Of a stretch of DNA of 46,606 nucleotides, positions 17,523 through 27,861 are shown piece by piece (position 1 is the stretch's first letter; every line of letters begins with the position of its first letter). Location: contig JAJZQG010000040.1 in the NCBI GenBank assembly GCA_021847645.1, positions 1 through 46,606 of the forward strand. Direction: 5' to 3'. The notes below the pieces were generated by a model. The model saw only the letters and a program-made list of their open reading frames with translations, was not told the origin of the DNA and did no database searches. Both the position numbers and the translations under genes were made by a program. Source of the DNA: Myxococcales bacterium (GTDB lineage: Bacteria; Myxococcota_A; Polyangia; Polyangiales; Polyangiaceae).

Positions 17523-20513
17523 ATGGCAGAATATCCGATCATCGCCCCCAAGAAGCTCATCGAGGTCGCACTCCCGCTAGAGAGCATCAATAGCGAGTCG
17601 GCGCGAAGCAAGAGGAAGGCGCCAGCAGGTTATCCGACGACAGTTCACTGCTGGTTCGCACAACGGCCCATCGCCGCCACGCGGGCGATGCTGTTCGCGC
17701 AGCTCGTCAATGACCCTGCATGGAAGTACTCGCAGGATGAACTCGCGAAACCACAGGTCCGGTCTGCGATCACACGACGGCGAAACGAGCTCTTCACTCT
17801 CATCGAGCGACTCGTCCGTTGGGACAACGTCAACAACGAGGATGTTCTCGAGCGGGCACGGGCCGAAGTACGAGCGTCTTGGAAGGAAACCTGCGAGGCG
17901 AACAAGCGCCATCCAGATGCGGCAACGCTCTTTGATCCCGAGCGACTTCCTGCTGTCGCGGATCCCTTTGCAGGTGGTGGCTCAATCCCACTCGAAGCCC
18001 AGCGTCTTGGTTTGCAGGCCTACGCGTCCGACTTGAATCCTATAGCGGTATTGATCAACAAGGCGCTAGTTGAAATTCCGCCAAAGTTCGCAGGTAGAGC
18101 CCCGGTTGGCCCTGTGCAGTCCGATAAGCAACAAGCCGTCCGCGCGGCGGTGCATTGGCCCCGCGCTACCGGACTAGCCGAGGACATACGACGCTTTGGG
18201 CAAGTCCTCTATGCTCGCGCACAAGTCCTTACCAACCGCATCTATCCTCTCGCTTGCGTCACCACATGCGAGATAAAGGAACGACCGGAACTCAAGCAAT
18301 ACGACGGGCGACACCTGCCGGTGGTCGCCTGGCTGTGGGCGCGAACGGTTCAGAGCCCCAATCCGGCGGCCGACAACGCCGAGATTCCATTGGTCTCGAC
18401 GTTTCTGTTGTCCACCGGTAGAGATCTCCAGACTTGGGTTGACCTACAAGTTCAAGAGCGCACCTTCACGTTCAAAGTCCGCCGAGGGAAGCTCTCAGCC
18501 CAAGACCTGAAGCGTCTAGCGAACGGCACGAGGACCGGCAAAGCTCAGGACTTCACGTGCTGCTTCACAGGCACGCCCGTTACCCGTGAGTACGTAAGAA
18601 CCGAGGCTAAGGCTGGACGGATGAGGACCCGCCTAATGGCCATTGTCGCGGCAGGCGACAAGGGGCGCGTGTATCTCTCTGCCGACTCCGTTCCTCCCGT
18701 GAATCTTTCGTCCGAGGAACAGGAGTCGGTCAGCCTGGCGCGTCGCACGTTCCTGTCCGGAGCGACTCCGACGAGAGCCATGATCACGGGTGGAGTTTGC
18801 TCAGCGTACGGACTCGAAACGTGGGGGGCACTTTTCACCGATCGCCAGATTCTGTCCCTCTTGACACTCGTTTCCTTGCTGGAGGAAGTCAGAGAGGATG
18901 CGAAGTCCCGCGCGCTGCTGAGCGGATGGGAGCGAGGGGAACCTCTTGATGAAGGAGGATGCGGAGCCGTCGCCTACGGCGATGCCATCACGATTCTCCT
19001 GGCGTTCGCCATCGACCGTCTCGTCGACTATGGTTCAACAATAGCGACGTGGCGGCCCAAGGACAACGCCCTAAGGTCCACGCTTTCCAAGCAAGGATTC
19101 CCGATGACTTGGGACTTCGCGGAAGGGTCACCCTTAGGCGGATCGAGCGCGGGGTTTGTAGAAGCGACCAGAGTTGTGGCGCGGGTGTTTGACTTCCTAC
19201 CCGCACACCAAGCGGGCTTCGCATTCCAGGCAGACGCCCAAACGGTTGCACTCGAATCGCGTCCTGTGTATTCGACGGACCCTCCCTACTATGACAACAT
19301 CAGCTATGCGGAAGTCTCTGACTTCTTCTACAGTTGGCTTCGACGCGCCCTCAAGCCGGTAGTGCCGAGCGTGTTCGGAACGCTTGCTGTTCCAAAGCAA
19401 GAAGAACTTGTTGCCCTGCCTTTTCGGCACGGAGGCAAGAAGGAGGCTGACGCATTCTTCATCGAAGGAATGACCGCCGCCCTGTCCCGTATGGCTTCGA
19501 CGGCGCATCCGGGGATCCCTATCACAGTGTACTACGCCTTCAAGCAGACTGAGACTCAAGGCGATTCGACAGCATCCACAGGTTGGGAGACATTTCTTGA
19601 GGCCGTTCGGCAGGCAAACCTGGGCGTTACGGGAACCTGGCCAGTGCGCACAGAAGGCGACAATAGGCAGGTTGGGAACCAAGCGAACGCTCTGGCGTCG
19701 AGCATCGTTCTCGTCTGCAGACCCTTGCAGGACTCCGCTAGGACGGTCGCCCGGAAGGACTTTCTCCGAGAACTCGGCCGCGCGCTGCCCATTTCGCTTG
19801 CGGAGATGACGGCCGATCCTGCTGCCTCAATCGCGCCAGTAGACCTGGCACAGGCGGCAATCGGCCCCGGCATGGCAGTCTATACGAGATACCGTGCCGT
19901 GCTTGAAGCGGACGGTTCCCCGATGACGGTCCACGGTGCCCTCGTGCACATTAACAAGACCATCGACGACTACTTCGCCCAAGCCGAAGGTGACCTTGAC
20001 GCCGATACCCGCTTCTGCATTGGCTGGTTCCAGCAGTACGGGTTCGAGACGGGGCCTTTCGGAGAAGCCGACGTGCTCGCCCGCGCCAAGGGTACCTCGG
20101 TCGATGGGGTGAAAGATGCCGGGGTGCTCGACTCCGCGAAGGGGAAGGTCCGCCTGCTGCGCATCAAAGAATATCCCACCGACTGGGATCCCCAGACCGA
20201 CAGCCGCACCCCAATCTGGGAAGCCTGCCACCACATGTGCCGTGCGTTGAATGACAGTGAAGGCACGGCAGGCGCGCTGCTCGCAAGGATGCCCGAGAGA
20301 CAGGACGCCATTCGCCAGCTCGCGTACCGCCTGTACACGCTCTGCGAGCGGCAAGGGCGCGCAGAAGAAGCGCGCGCCTACAACGAACTCATCACCTCCT
20401 GGCCCGCCATCGTCGAAGAGAGCCAGAAGGTCGGTCACGTGTGGACTCAGCCCAGCCTGCTCGGCAACGAACCCGCCCCCGCTACGCCCAAGAAGAAAGG
20501 CCGCCGGTCATGA
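17523..20513 (+). CDS. DUF1156 adenine-specific DNA methyltransferase (Hma-like methylase)
   Basis: A 996-residue putative N6-adenine methylase. It opens with the DUF1156 pattern [23 protein letters not shown]...[25 protein letters not shown]. Motif I (AdoMet) is [17 protein letters not shown] from D147, and catalytic motif IV is TDPPYYD at D586, the D-P-P-Y of amino-methylases. The large segment between should include the target-recognition region. The ATG at 17523 has GAGGA 5 bp upstream; a GTG at 17511 overlapping the helicase stop is possible. Its stop overlaps the DUF499 ATG as ATGA. In Hma-type systems it should mark host DNA. Hand-counted codons show clearly lower GC3 in the middle (35 of 60 codons at 19259-19438) than in the following ATPase gene (52 of 60 at its start), suggesting mosaic ancestry. 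Confidence 0.88.
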   Translation: MAEYPIIAPKKLIEVALPLESINSESARSKRKAPAGYPTTVHCWFAQRPIAATRAMLFAQLVNDPAWKYSQDELAKPQVRSAITRRRNELFTLIERLVRWDNVNNEDVLERARAEVRASWKETCEANKRHPDAATLFDPERLPAVADPFAGGGSIPLEAQRLGLQAYASDLNPIAVLINKALVEIPPKFAGRAPVGPVQSDKQQAVRAAVHWPRATGLAEDIRRFGQVLYARAQVLTNRIYPLACVTTCEIKERPELKQYDGRHLPVVAWLWARTVQSPNPAADNAEIPLVSTFLLSTGRDLQTWVDLQVQERTFTFKVRRGKLSAQDLKRLANGTRTGKAQDFTCCFTGTPVTREYVRTEAKAGRMRTRLMAIVAAGDKGRVYLSADSVPPVNLSSEEQESVSLARRTFLSGATPTRAMITGGVCSAYGLETWGALFTDRQILSLLTLVSLLEEVREDAKSRALLSGWERGEPLDEGGCGAVAYGDAITILLAFAIDRLVDYGSTIATWRPKDNALRSTLSKQGFPMTWDFAEGSPLGGSSAGFVEATRVVARVFDFLPAHQAGFAFQADAQTVALESRPVYSTDPPYYDNISYAEVSDFFYSWLRRALKPVVPSVFGTLAVPKQEELVALPFRHGGKKEADAFFIEGMTAALSRMASTAHPGIPITVYYAFKQTETQGDSTASTGWETFLEAVRQANLGVTGTWPVRTEGDNRQVGNQANALASSIVLVCRPLQDSARTVARKDFLRELGRALPISLAEMTADPAASIAPVDLAQAAIGPGMAVYTRYRAVLEADGSPMTVHGALVHINKTIDDYFAQAEGDLDADTRFCIGWFQQYGFETGPFGEADVLARAKGTSVDGVKDAGVLDSAKGKVRLLRIKEYPTDWDPQTDSRTPIWEACHHMCRALNDSEGTAGALLARMPERQDAIRQLAYRLYTLCERQGRAEEARAYNELITSWPAIVEESQKVGHVWTQPSLLGNEPAPATPKKKGRRS

Positions 20514-23311
20514 CGCTCAAGCCTTGGCGTGAAGTCATCATCCCCCACGAGGACGTGCTCGAAGGCAATTTCCAGGAGGCTGCGTTCGCGGCGGACTTGA
20601 CGAAGGTCGTGCTCGGTGTGGCGCCACCGGAATACCAAGACCCGGTGCTCTTCTTCGAGCGCACCGTCATCACCGAGGGGATGAGCCTGCTGCTCCAATC
20701 CGTGGTGAAGCGGCTCGCTCGCAAGGGCGGCGATCCCGTCGTGCAGCTGCAAACCGCGTTCGGCGGCGGCAAGACCCACACGATGATGGCCGTGCTCCAC
20801 GTCGCCAGCGGCAGCGTCCCGGCGAAGAAGATGCTCGGTGTGCCGGAGCTTCTCGACAAGGCGAAGGTCAAGGAGCTAGTAAAGGCGCGGGTTGCGGTGC
20901 TGGATGGGAACGCTCTTTCCCCGTCGCACCCCCGCGAACACGGGAAGATCAAGGCCTACACTCTCTGGGGCGAAATGGCGTGGCAGATCGGCGGGGAGGA
21001 CGGCTACGAGCTGGTCGCTGCGTCCGACAAGGACGGCACCTCGCCCGGCAAGGATATCCTCGCCAATCTCCTCGAGAAGCACGGCCCCGTCATCGTCCTC
21101 ATGGACGAGACGGTCGCCTACATGCGCCAGCTCGAGCCCGGCAAGAGCTACAAGGGCGGCACCTACAACTCGAACATGTCGTTCCTCCAGGCCCTGACCG
21201 AGGCCGCTTCGCGGGTACCCAACGCCATGGTCCTCGCCTCGCTGCCCGAAAGCGCGATGGAGGCAGGGGACCACCTCGGCCAGCAGGCGCTGGACGCGGT
21301 GCAGAAGCTCTTCGGTCGCATCGAGGCGGTGTGGAAGCCGGTCGGGGCCGACGAGGCCTTCGAGATCGTCCGCCGCCGCCTCTTCGGTCCGGTCCAGGAC
21401 GACCGCATTCGCGACGAGGTATGCCGCGCGTTCGCCGACCTCTACACGCACGACGCCGAAAAGTTCCCGGCCGAAGCCAGGGACGGCGCCTACCTGCGGC
21501 GCCTCAAGGCCAGCTACCCCATCCACCCTGAGGTTTTCGAGCGACTCTACGAGGACTGGAGCACGCTGCCCAAGTTCCAGCGCACGCGTGGCGTGCTGCG
21601 CCTCATGGCCCGGCTTATCCATTCGCTGTGGCGCGCCGACAACCGCGACCTCCTCGTCCTGCCCGGCTCGGTCCCGCTCGACGACCTCAACGTCCGCAAC
21701 GAGTTGGTGAAGTACCTCCCCTCGGGCTGGGACGCGATCATCGACAAGGACATCGACGGTGCTCACGCCGAGCCCCGCGTCATTGACGACGGCACCCCCG
21801 CCCTCGGCAGCATGCAGGCTTGCCGCCGGGCGGCGCGGACGATGTTCCTCGGCAGCGCCCCTTCCGTCTCGGGCCAGAAGGTCCGGGGCATTGGCGTCGA
21901 GCGCGTCCGCCTCGGCTGCGCTCAGCCCGGCCAGAGCGCCACGAAGTACGACGATGCCCTCCGCCGCCTGGCCGACCGGCTGCATTACCTCTACTCGGGC
22001 AACGACCGCTTCTGGTTCGACCTGCGGCCCAATCTCCGGCGGGAGATGGAGGATCGGCTTCAACGATTCGACAAGCACCTGCACCTGTATCCCGAGATCC
22101 AGGAGCGCCTCCAGAAGCTGGTCAAATGCGGGAAGTGCGGGGCGGTCCACATCTTCGCCGACTCGAAGGACATCCCGGACAAGATCGACCTGCGGCTCGT
22201 GGTGCTCGATCCCGATCACCCCCACAAACGCAAGGAAACCGAGAGCGCCGCGACCCGCCAGGCCGAGGCGATCCTCACGCGCCATGGGGATAAGCTCCGC
22301 GAGTTGCAAAACCGGATCCTGTTCCTGGTCCCCGACGCCAATGCGGTGCAGCCCCTGCGCGACCACGTGCGCCGCTACCTTGCGTGGCAATCCATCGTGG
22401 AGGACGCCGAGCAGCTCAACCTCGACAAGCATCATGAAAAAGAGGCGAAGAAGAATCTGGAAGACGCCCGCACCCGCGTCGAAGCAAGCCTCAAGGAGAC
22501 GTACCGGTTCCTGCTCGCGCCGATGCAAGACCCCGAGGCCCCCGATGGCTTGACGAAGATCCTCTGGGAGGACGAGACGCTCTCGCTCTCAGGCTCGACC
22601 TACGACAAGGCCATCGACGCCGCGACCCGTGAGCGTGAGTGGATCATCAGCGCCTGGGCGCCGCCACACCTGCACACGCTTCTGGCGAAGTGGTTCTGGA
22701 AGCCGGACAAGCCCGCCGTTTCCTCGAACAAGGTGTGGCTCGACACAGCCCGGTACCTGTACATGCCGCGCCTCCAATCCTCGGACGTGTTCCTGCAAAC
22801 GGTGAAGGACGCCATCGCCCACAAGGACTGGCTCGGTTACGCCTCGGGCGAGAAGGACGGCGGCTACGAAGGACTCCTCTTCGGCGCCACGGGCGGCGTG
22901 TACCTCAACGACGGCGCGCTCCTAGTTCACCCCGACGCTGCCGCGCAGGCGGGCCAGAAGCGGGTGGACGGAGGCGGCTCCGGGACCAAGCCCGGAGACA
23001 GCACGCCACCGCCGCCCTCCGTGGGCCGGGCCGATCCTACCCGGGTGAAGAAGCCCTCGGCCCCGGCGCAAGCGATCTTCCGGCGGTTCCACGGCACCAT
23101 CGACATCGACGTACCGGACCCGATTGGCCACTTCACCGACGTCGTGCAGAACGTCATCGAGCACTTCAGCGCGCAGTACGGCACCGAAGTTCGCGTGAAC
23201 GTCGAGATCGAGGCGCGGAGGAAGGACGGATTCGACGCCAAGACCGTGCGGGTCGTGCGGGAAAACGCTGGAACGCTCAAGTTTCTAACGTCGGAGTTTG
23301 AAGAAGAGTAG
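20510..23311 (+). CDS. DUF499 ATPase (Hma-like ATPase)
   Basis: A 933-residue DUF499 protein. The N-terminus ([28 protein letters not shown]) leads to a P-loop-like FGGGKTH (84-90). Further conserved stretches are [18 protein letters not shown] (Walker-B-like), [13 protein letters not shown] and [20 protein letters not shown] pair near residue 540 may be a partial zinc site. Residues ~805-850 are a Pro-rich linker before a final beta-rich domain ending [12 protein letters not shown]499 ATPases occur with DUF1156 methylases and large helicases. The ATG is fixed by the 4-bp overlap with the methylase stop. DUF3780 and phospholipase-D genes that often accompany this set are not seen. The exact role in defence is not known from sequence. 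Confidence 0.87.
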   Translation: MTLKPWREVIIPHEDVLEGNFQEAAFAADLTKVVLGVAPPEYQDPVLFFERTVITEGMSLLLQSVVKRLARKGGDPVVQLQTAFGGGKTHTMMAVLHVASGSVPAKKMLGVPELLDKAKVKELVKARVAVLDGNALSPSHPREHGKIKAYTLWGEMAWQIGGEDGYELVAASDKDGTSPGKDILANLLEKHGPVIVLMDETVAYMRQLEPGKSYKGGTYNSNMSFLQALTEAASRVPNAMVLASLPESAMEAGDHLGQQALDAVQKLFGRIEAVWKPVGADEAFEIVRRRLFGPVQDDRIRDEVCRAFADLYTHDAEKFPAEARDGAYLRRLKASYPIHPEVFERLYEDWSTLPKFQRTRGVLRLMARLIHSLWRADNRDLLVLPGSVPLDDLNVRNELVKYLPSGWDAIIDKDIDGAHAEPRVIDDGTPALGSMQACRRAARTMFLGSAPSVSGQKVRGIGVERVRLGCAQPGQSATKYDDALRRLADRLHYLYSGNDRFWFDLRPNLRREMEDRLQRFDKHLHLYPEIQERLQKLVKCGKCGAVHIFADSKDIPDKIDLRLVVLDPDHPHKRKETESAATRQAEAILTRHGDKLRELQNRILFLVPDANAVQPLRDHVRRYLAWQSIVEDAEQLNLDKHHEKEAKKNLEDARTRVEASLKETYRFLLAPMQDPEAPDGLTKILWEDETLSLSGSTYDKAIDAATREREWIISAWAPPHLHTLLAKWFWKPDKPAVSSNKVWLDTARYLYMPRLQSSDVFLQTVKDAIAHKDWLGYASGEKDGGYEGLLFGATGGVYLNDGALLVHPDAAAQAGQKRVDGGGSGTKPGDSTPPPPSVGRADPTRVKKPSAPAQAIFRRFHGTIDIDVPDPIGHFTDVVQNVIEHFSAQYGTEVRVNVEIEARRKDGFDAKTVRVVRENAGTLKFLTSEFEEE

Positions 23312-23355
23312 CCCCGAGCGGAAGTCAAGCCGCCGCAGATGCGCAGGACGACCGT

Positions 23356-25422
23356 ATGTATATCGCAAGCATCCGGATCCAGAACTACCGCTGCTTCAAG
23401 GACACGACTATTGAGTTCCAGCCCGGGCTCAACGTGATCATTGGCGAGAACAACGCGGGCAAGACGACCTTGCTGCGCGCTCTGGCACTCGTGTTCGATC
23501 GAAGGAGAAGGTCACGGCCAGGGCCGCACGATTTCTGCAACCTTGCCGGTGCGAACAACGGCTCCAAGGCTCCAGATTCAGCACCGGAACCGCCAAAGAT
23601 CACCGTGGCCGTGACCCTTCGCTCATCCGCCACCGATACGGAGGCAGACCGCGCCCTCGTTGCTTCGTGGCTCACAGGGCTTCAAACCACGTGGGAAGCG
23701 CAACTCACGTATGCGTTCTTCCTGCCGGAAGCACATCTAGAGGAATACCATAGCGCGGCGGCGACTGCGAAGCGCGAGGACCTCCCGGAGGTGCTCGAGG
23801 AGTTCCTCCCGAAGTACGTATCCCGGATCTACGGTGGCAATCCCGACACCTTGCTCACGGCGGATCCCGAATCTCTCTCGAAGTTCGACTGCCAGTCCCT
23901 CGACGCTCTTCGGGACGTCGAGAGCGAGATGTTCGCGGGAAGCAATCCGCTTCTGCGCTCGATGCTCGAGCAGGTTCTCGATCTCAACAAGAAGCCAGAA
24001 GACCGCCGGTCCCTTCGCACGGAATTCCGTGAGAATTCGACCGCGCTACGTGACTTGTTGGTGAAACGCCTGGACACCTCCCGGCTGTTCGAACTGGTCG
24101 CGAGCACGGGCGCGGGAGATGCGGGGGATCCCAAACTTCAGGGAACGATGACGGAGGAGGGCTTCATTGCGGCACTCCGGCTCTTCATTGCAAGAGAGCA
24201 GTTCTCGTTTCCCGTAACGCACAACGGACTCGGCTACAACAACCTGCTCTACATCTCACTTGTCTTGGCGAGTCTGGCGTCTCGCGTCTCCAAGGATCGG
24301 CTGGGCCAGAACGCAGCGATCTTCCCGATGTTGCTCATTGAGGAACCGGAGGCGCATCTTCACCCTGCCCTGCAGTACAAGCTGTTGGCTCACCTCGCCG
24401 CTCGGGTTGAGGGAGAACCGAACATCAACCGACAGGTCTTCGTCACAAGCCATTCGACCCACATTACGGCGGCTGCGAAGCTCAAGTCCATAACCTGCTT
24501 GTCTATTCGTGGTGACGGTCGCATCGGCGTATCGTACCCGGCACGCGTATTCCCTGATACACCCGAAGGACACGCTTCCTGCGGATACGTCGAACGCTAC
24601 CTGGATGCCACGAAGTCCAGCATGCTCTTCGCCAAGGCGGTGGTATTCGTTGAGGGCATTGCCGAACAGCTCGTCGTGCCGGCATTCGCTCGACTCGCCG
24701 GTCGGTCATTCGACGAACATCATGTCGAGATCATCCGGGTCGATGGCATCACCTTCAAGCATTTCCTGCCTCTGTTCGGCGCCGGAGCTACTGACATCGG
24801 CAGGCAATGCGCACTGGACCGACGTGTCGCATGTGTTGTGGATGCGGACCCCGCTCGTCTCAAGAAGAAGTCTTCGAGGGCGCGGTGGAAGAGTTGCTTC
24901 CCGTTCGAGTTGAACACGGATAAGGAGCAATACGACTATCGTCCCCAGTCCCATGCTGTGGAGCAGCTTCAAACGCTCGCCTCGAGTCGAGACAATGTCA
25001 AGGTCTTCCCGGGCGTAAAGACATTCGAATACGACTTAGCGCTCGCCAACTCGGCGTGCCCCGACATCATCACGCCCTTCATGGACTCGCCTGATGCCGT
25101 CAAGGCGCTCATGACCGAGCCGTCTATCTCGAGCGGCGAGGGTGATGGTCTTGAAGACGACGAGGAACTGGCGCTTTCTTCGATTCCGGACGTGGTGGAT
25201 CGACACCGTCAACGCGTTGCTGCCATCTACCTGCGCAGCGCGGAAGGTTCAAAGGGGGAGCACGCGTTTGCTCTGCAAGAGTCGCTTCGCGGAATGCTGG
25301 CCGCCAAGGCAACGCAAACGGTCAAGTGCCCCGAATACATACGACTCGCGATCGAATGGGTCACCCCGAACGCGGCCAGGCCGTCGCCCCCAGGGAACCA
25401 TGAAAACAGCGCTTCCGCTTGA
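23356..25422 (+). CDS. OLD-family ATPase/TOPRIM nuclease (GajA-like)
   Basis: A 688-residue overcoming-lysogenization-defect protein. The ABC/SMC-like ATPase half begins IASIRIQNYRCFKDTTIEF and carries Walker A GENNAGKTT (30-38) and the signature/Walker B region LLIEEPEAHLHPALQYKLL (about 325-343) followed by FVTSHSTH. The TOPRIM half has the acidic VVFVEGIAEQLVVPAF (Glu near 434) and ACVVDADP (near 491-497), the metal-binding residues of the nuclease. It overlaps the following UvrD-like helicase gene by 23 bp. OLD proteins with a UvrD-like neighbour form class 2 and include GajA of Gabija, which nicks DNA when nucleotide pools fall. This copy is about 100 residues longer than typical GajA, so it may be a relative. 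It starts 44 bp after DUF499. Confidence 0.85.
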   Translation: MYIASIRIQNYRCFKDTTIEFQPGLNVIIGENNAGKTTLLRALALVFDRRRRSRPGPHDFCNLAGANNGSKAPDSAPEPPKITVAVTLRSSATDTEADRALVASWLTGLQTTWEAQLTYAFFLPEAHLEEYHSAAATAKREDLPEVLEEFLPKYVSRIYGGNPDTLLTADPESLSKFDCQSLDALRDVESEMFAGSNPLLRSMLEQVLDLNKKPEDRRSLRTEFRENSTALRDLLVKRLDTSRLFELVASTGAGDAGDPKLQGTMTEEGFIAALRLFIAREQFSFPVTHNGLGYNNLLYISLVLASLASRVSKDRLGQNAAIFPMLLIEEPEAHLHPALQYKLLAHLAARVEGEPNINRQVFVTSHSTHITAAAKLKSITCLSIRGDGRIGVSYPARVFPDTPEGHASCGYVERYLDATKSSMLFAKAVVFVEGIAEQLVVPAFARLAGRSFDEHHVEIIRVDGITFKHFLPLFGAGATDIGRQCALDRRVACVVDADPARLKKKSSRARWKSCFPFELNTDKEQYDYRPQSHAVEQLQTLASSRDNVKVFPGVKTFEYDLALANSACPDIITPFMDSPDAVKALMTEPSISSGEGDGLEDDEELALSSIPDVVDRHRQRVAAIYLRSAEGSKGEHAFALQESLRGMLAAKATQTVKCPEYIRLAIEWVTPNAARPSPPGNHENSASA

Positions 25423-27238
25423 TTCCAACAACGAGCTGCCGGACGTCGAACACCACTTCCGGGTCATAGCTGGGCCAGGCGCGGGCAAGACGCACTGGCT
25501 CGCCAGGCACATCCAGCGAGTCGCGCGAACATCGGATCGATTGACGCCGTGCTCTCGAATCGCCGCAATATCCTACACCAACGTCGCGGTGCGCGAGTTG
25601 TTGCGCCGGCTCGGGCCAACCACGAATGTGGTGGATGCGTCAACGATCCACAGCTTTCTTTTCCGCAATCTCGTTCGGCCCTATCTGCACCTCTTGAAGT
25701 CTTCGACAGGGGGGGATCTGGTCGCCCACCATCTTGTCGAAACCCACGGGGAACATTATCCCACCTACAATCATCTAGACGGGTGGCTCACTTCCCAGAA
25801 CGCGCGGCGGCTGTTGAGCAAGGGGCTTGAGAAGCAGCTGGAATCACTCAAGGGTCGCCTGCGCTCTCTGACAATACGAATCGATTCCGGTGGCGATCCG
25901 ATCTTCACCCCGTGCAGCACCGATGGCCGCGACAAGAGCTACGTGGATCTCCTGCGCCCGGCAAGCCTCCTCGATTACAAGCAGCGGTTCTGGGAGACGG
26001 GAACGGTGGACCATGAAGATGTGCTCTACCTCGCTCACCGTTTGCTGAGGGCGCATCCCACGTTACGACGTTTCTTGAGCGCCAAGTTCCCGTATCTCTT
26101 CATCGACGAGTTCCAGGACACTCTCCCCGTCCAGGCGGCAGTCGTTCGTTGGCTGGCTGAAGGCGGCACGGTTGTCGGCGTCATAGGCGACCCGGAACAG
26201 GCAATCTTCGGGTTCGCTGATGCGAGCCCGCTCCATTTCCGAAGCTTCGCATTGAGCGGACACCGAACGTACGCCATTCAGGGCAATCGTAGGAGCACAG
26301 CCTCAATCGTGACCTTCTTGAACCGGGTTCGGACTGACGGCCTGACGCAGCATCCCGTGCGGGCTGATGAGGGATCCAAGCCGGTTGTGTACGCCGGGAG
26401 CCTCGAGGACGCCCTTGCGCACGCGCGAGCAACTACGTCAACCCCATCGCGAATGCTCGTCTTGGCGCGCAAGCATGCCCGTGTCGTCCGCGCGCGACAG
26501 GCGGGCGTCGGTGCGAGCAGTGACCCTTGGCCTTCGATTGAGCAGGCAGACGGTCCGCGGTGCCGGTTCTTGAACTGTGTGGCCGCCGCCTCTGATTTGG
26601 CACAACGAGGGCTCTTCGACCTTTCGATTCAACGTCTCGTGCAGGGCCTCTCCTCGCGACGCGGCTTCAGAGATCCCTTGATCTACGCCGGAACGGTTGA
26701 CATGGTGGCGCGTCGTAGTGTCGCGCTTTCAATCCTCGAGTTCCTCGTCGGCAGCCACGATCATGTGCTCCCGTTGTCGGTACTAGACGTCTACGGCTTG
26801 CTCCAGGCTCGCGTGCCGACCAGCCTCTATGGGCTCAGGCTCAAGGCGATAAGAGCTGGAAGCTTCCATACGGTCGCCTCGCGGTGCCAATATCGCGACC
26901 TCATTCTCAGTCTGCGCGCCACGGCTGATGAAGCTGGAATGGTTCGGACGATACATCAAGCGAAGGGCGCAGAAGCGCCCGCGGTGTTCTTGGCACTCGA
27001 CGAAAAGGCGATCGACCACATCGTCGCCCCGACCATCGACGACGAAGAGCAACGGATTACGTACGTTGCGTTGAGCAGGGCGCGGGATGAACTCTACATC
27101 CATTGTCCCGACTCGCGGAGGTTGCCCGAACTGGCGTCGCTGGGCGTGACGACGGTGCAACTCGCGGAAGCTGTCGAAGTCACTGCGCCCGCGAAGCCGC
27201 GTCGGAAGGCGAAGGTGCCGGAGAATTCACCGTGCTGA
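25400..27238 (+). CDS. UvrD/Rep-like superfamily 1 helicase (GajB-like)
   Basis: A 612-residue SF1 helicase. Motif I RVIAGPGAGKTHWLARHI (about 22-38); motif Ia IAAISYTNVAVREL; motif II LFIDEFQDT (about 232-240); motif III GDPEQAIFGFADA; motif IV QGNRRSTASIVTFLN; motif V VRTIHQAKGAEAPAVFLA; motif VI ITYVALSRARDELYIH. All are intact. The ATG at 25400 lies inside the OLD gene, overlapping it by 23 bp, so the pair is translationally coupled. As in Gabija, the helicase probably partners the OLD nuclease. It is longer than typical GajB (about 500). It is the last gene of the island run; 500 bp without genes follow before tRNA-Asn. The C-terminus is basic (KPRRKAKVPENSPC). Confidence 0.85.
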   Translation: MKTALPLDSNNELPDVEHHFRVIAGPGAGKTHWLARHIQRVARTSDRLTPCSRIAAISYTNVAVRELLRRLGPTTNVVDASTIHSFLFRNLVRPYLHLLKSSTGGDLVAHHLVETHGEHYPTYNHLDGWLTSQNARRLLSKGLEKQLESLKGRLRSLTIRIDSGGDPIFTPCSTDGRDKSYVDLLRPASLLDYKQRFWETGTVDHEDVLYLAHRLLRAHPTLRRFLSAKFPYLFIDEFQDTLPVQAAVVRWLAEGGTVVGVIGDPEQAIFGFADASPLHFRSFALSGHRTYAIQGNRRSTASIVTFLNRVRTDGLTQHPVRADEGSKPVVYAGSLEDALAHARATTSTPSRMLVLARKHARVVRARQAGVGASSDPWPSIEQADGPRCRFLNCVAAASDLAQRGLFDLSIQRLVQGLSSRRGFRDPLIYAGTVDMVARRSVALSILEFLVGSHDHVLPLSVLDVYGLLQARVPTSLYGLRLKAIRAGSFHTVASRCQYRDLILSLRATADEAGMVRTIHQAKGAEAPAVFLALDEKAIDHIVAPTIDDEEQRITYVALSRARDELYIHCPDSRRLPELASLGVTTVQLAEAVEVTAPAKPRRKAKVPENSPC

Positions 27239-27674
27239 CGTGCGCACGCAGGGCGGAGTCGACATCGGAATCGCCGGTCTGGAACAGTTCTCGTCCCAAC
27301 GCCGCGTTGCCCATGGCCGTTGAGAGGCGAGAGGCTCCTCCGTCACCCCGCTCGGGCTGCGGCGCCTCGCGGCGGGGCGTGCGGCAAGCGGACCTCCCGC
27401 TTGGAGCGACCGGTCACGTCCGCCGTCGCGCTGTGGAAGATCTTGAGGTGGCTGGATGCTGGCCAGTTAACCCCGCACCGCCCCGTCCACCGCGAAGCGG
27501 CCGATCCGTTAAACGCTCTCGGATTTTCTCTCCCCGCTGGCCAGAGAAGAGAACGCGAGCCTCGTCCACCGCCGCCTCGGTGCCCCACGTCGCGCTCTTT
27601 GTCGGCGCCGTGGTCGCCAGCACTGCCTCGCGACGCGATCGCAACACGCAGCGTTTCCAGGCCCACAAACGCCA
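27239..27674. other. Gene-poor stretch at the right island edge
   Basis: About 430 bp between the UvrD-like helicase and the tRNA terminator. Open frames here are arginine-, proline- and alanine-rich with no family resemblance, and I see no integrase remnant or promoter. I looked for a copy of the tRNA-Asn 3' end that could mark an attachment site and found none. Confidence 0.5.
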
Positions 27675-27704
27675 AAGGCCTCGCGACGTGATGTGCGAGG
27701 CCTT
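27675..27704 (-). terminator. Hairpin downstream of tRNA-Asn
   Basis: A perfect 10-bp stem AAGGCCTCGC / GCGAGGCCTT around a 10-nt loop. Read on the minus strand it lies 41 bp beyond the tRNA 3' end and the stem runs into TTTGGCGTTTG, a modest T-rich tail. This fits a transcription terminator for the tRNA gene. It could also limit read-through from the island on the plus strand, where no T-run follows. Confidence 0.6.
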
Positions 27705-27745
27705 GTTGACCGCCCACCCCTTCGTTCTTCGCAAAGAGGTGGACT

Positions 27746-27821
27746 TGGCTCCAGCTGTAGGACTCGAACCTACGACCCGGCGGTTAACAGCCGCCTGCTC
27801 TACCGACTGAGCTAAGCTGGA
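27746..27821 (-). tRNA. tRNA-Asn (GUU), CCA encoded
   Basis: A 76-nt cloverleaf on the minus strand. Acceptor TCCAGCT pairs with AGCTGGA. The D arm is GCTC-AGTCGGTA-GAGC. The anticodon stem GGCGG/CCGCC holds loop CTGTTAA with anticodon GTT. The T arm is GTAGG-TTCGAGT-CCTAC. Discriminator G is followed by an encoded CCA (27748-27746). The 3' end points to the defence island, the usual side for tRNA-targeted insertions. Confidence 0.97.
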
Positions 27822-27861
27822 TCACCCAAACGGGCGCGTCACTGTACCCACCGCCTCCCTG

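Noticed and set aside
20876-22528. A 550-codon open frame on the minus strand inside the DUF499 gene
   Set aside because: It lies wholly antisense to a gene with clear family motifs; its composition is Val/Ala/Leu/Glu-rich in the way typical of high-GC antisense frames, with no recognisable domain.
14035-23311. DISARM system
   Set aside because: A SNF2-type helicase and a methylase are shared with DISARM, but no drmA-, drmB (DUF1998)- or drmC-like gene is present, while DUF1156 and DUF499 fit the Hma set.
27239-27745. Remnant tyrosine integrase next to tRNA-Asn
   Set aside because: No frame in this stretch shows the R...HxxR...Y pattern or any integrase-like segment.
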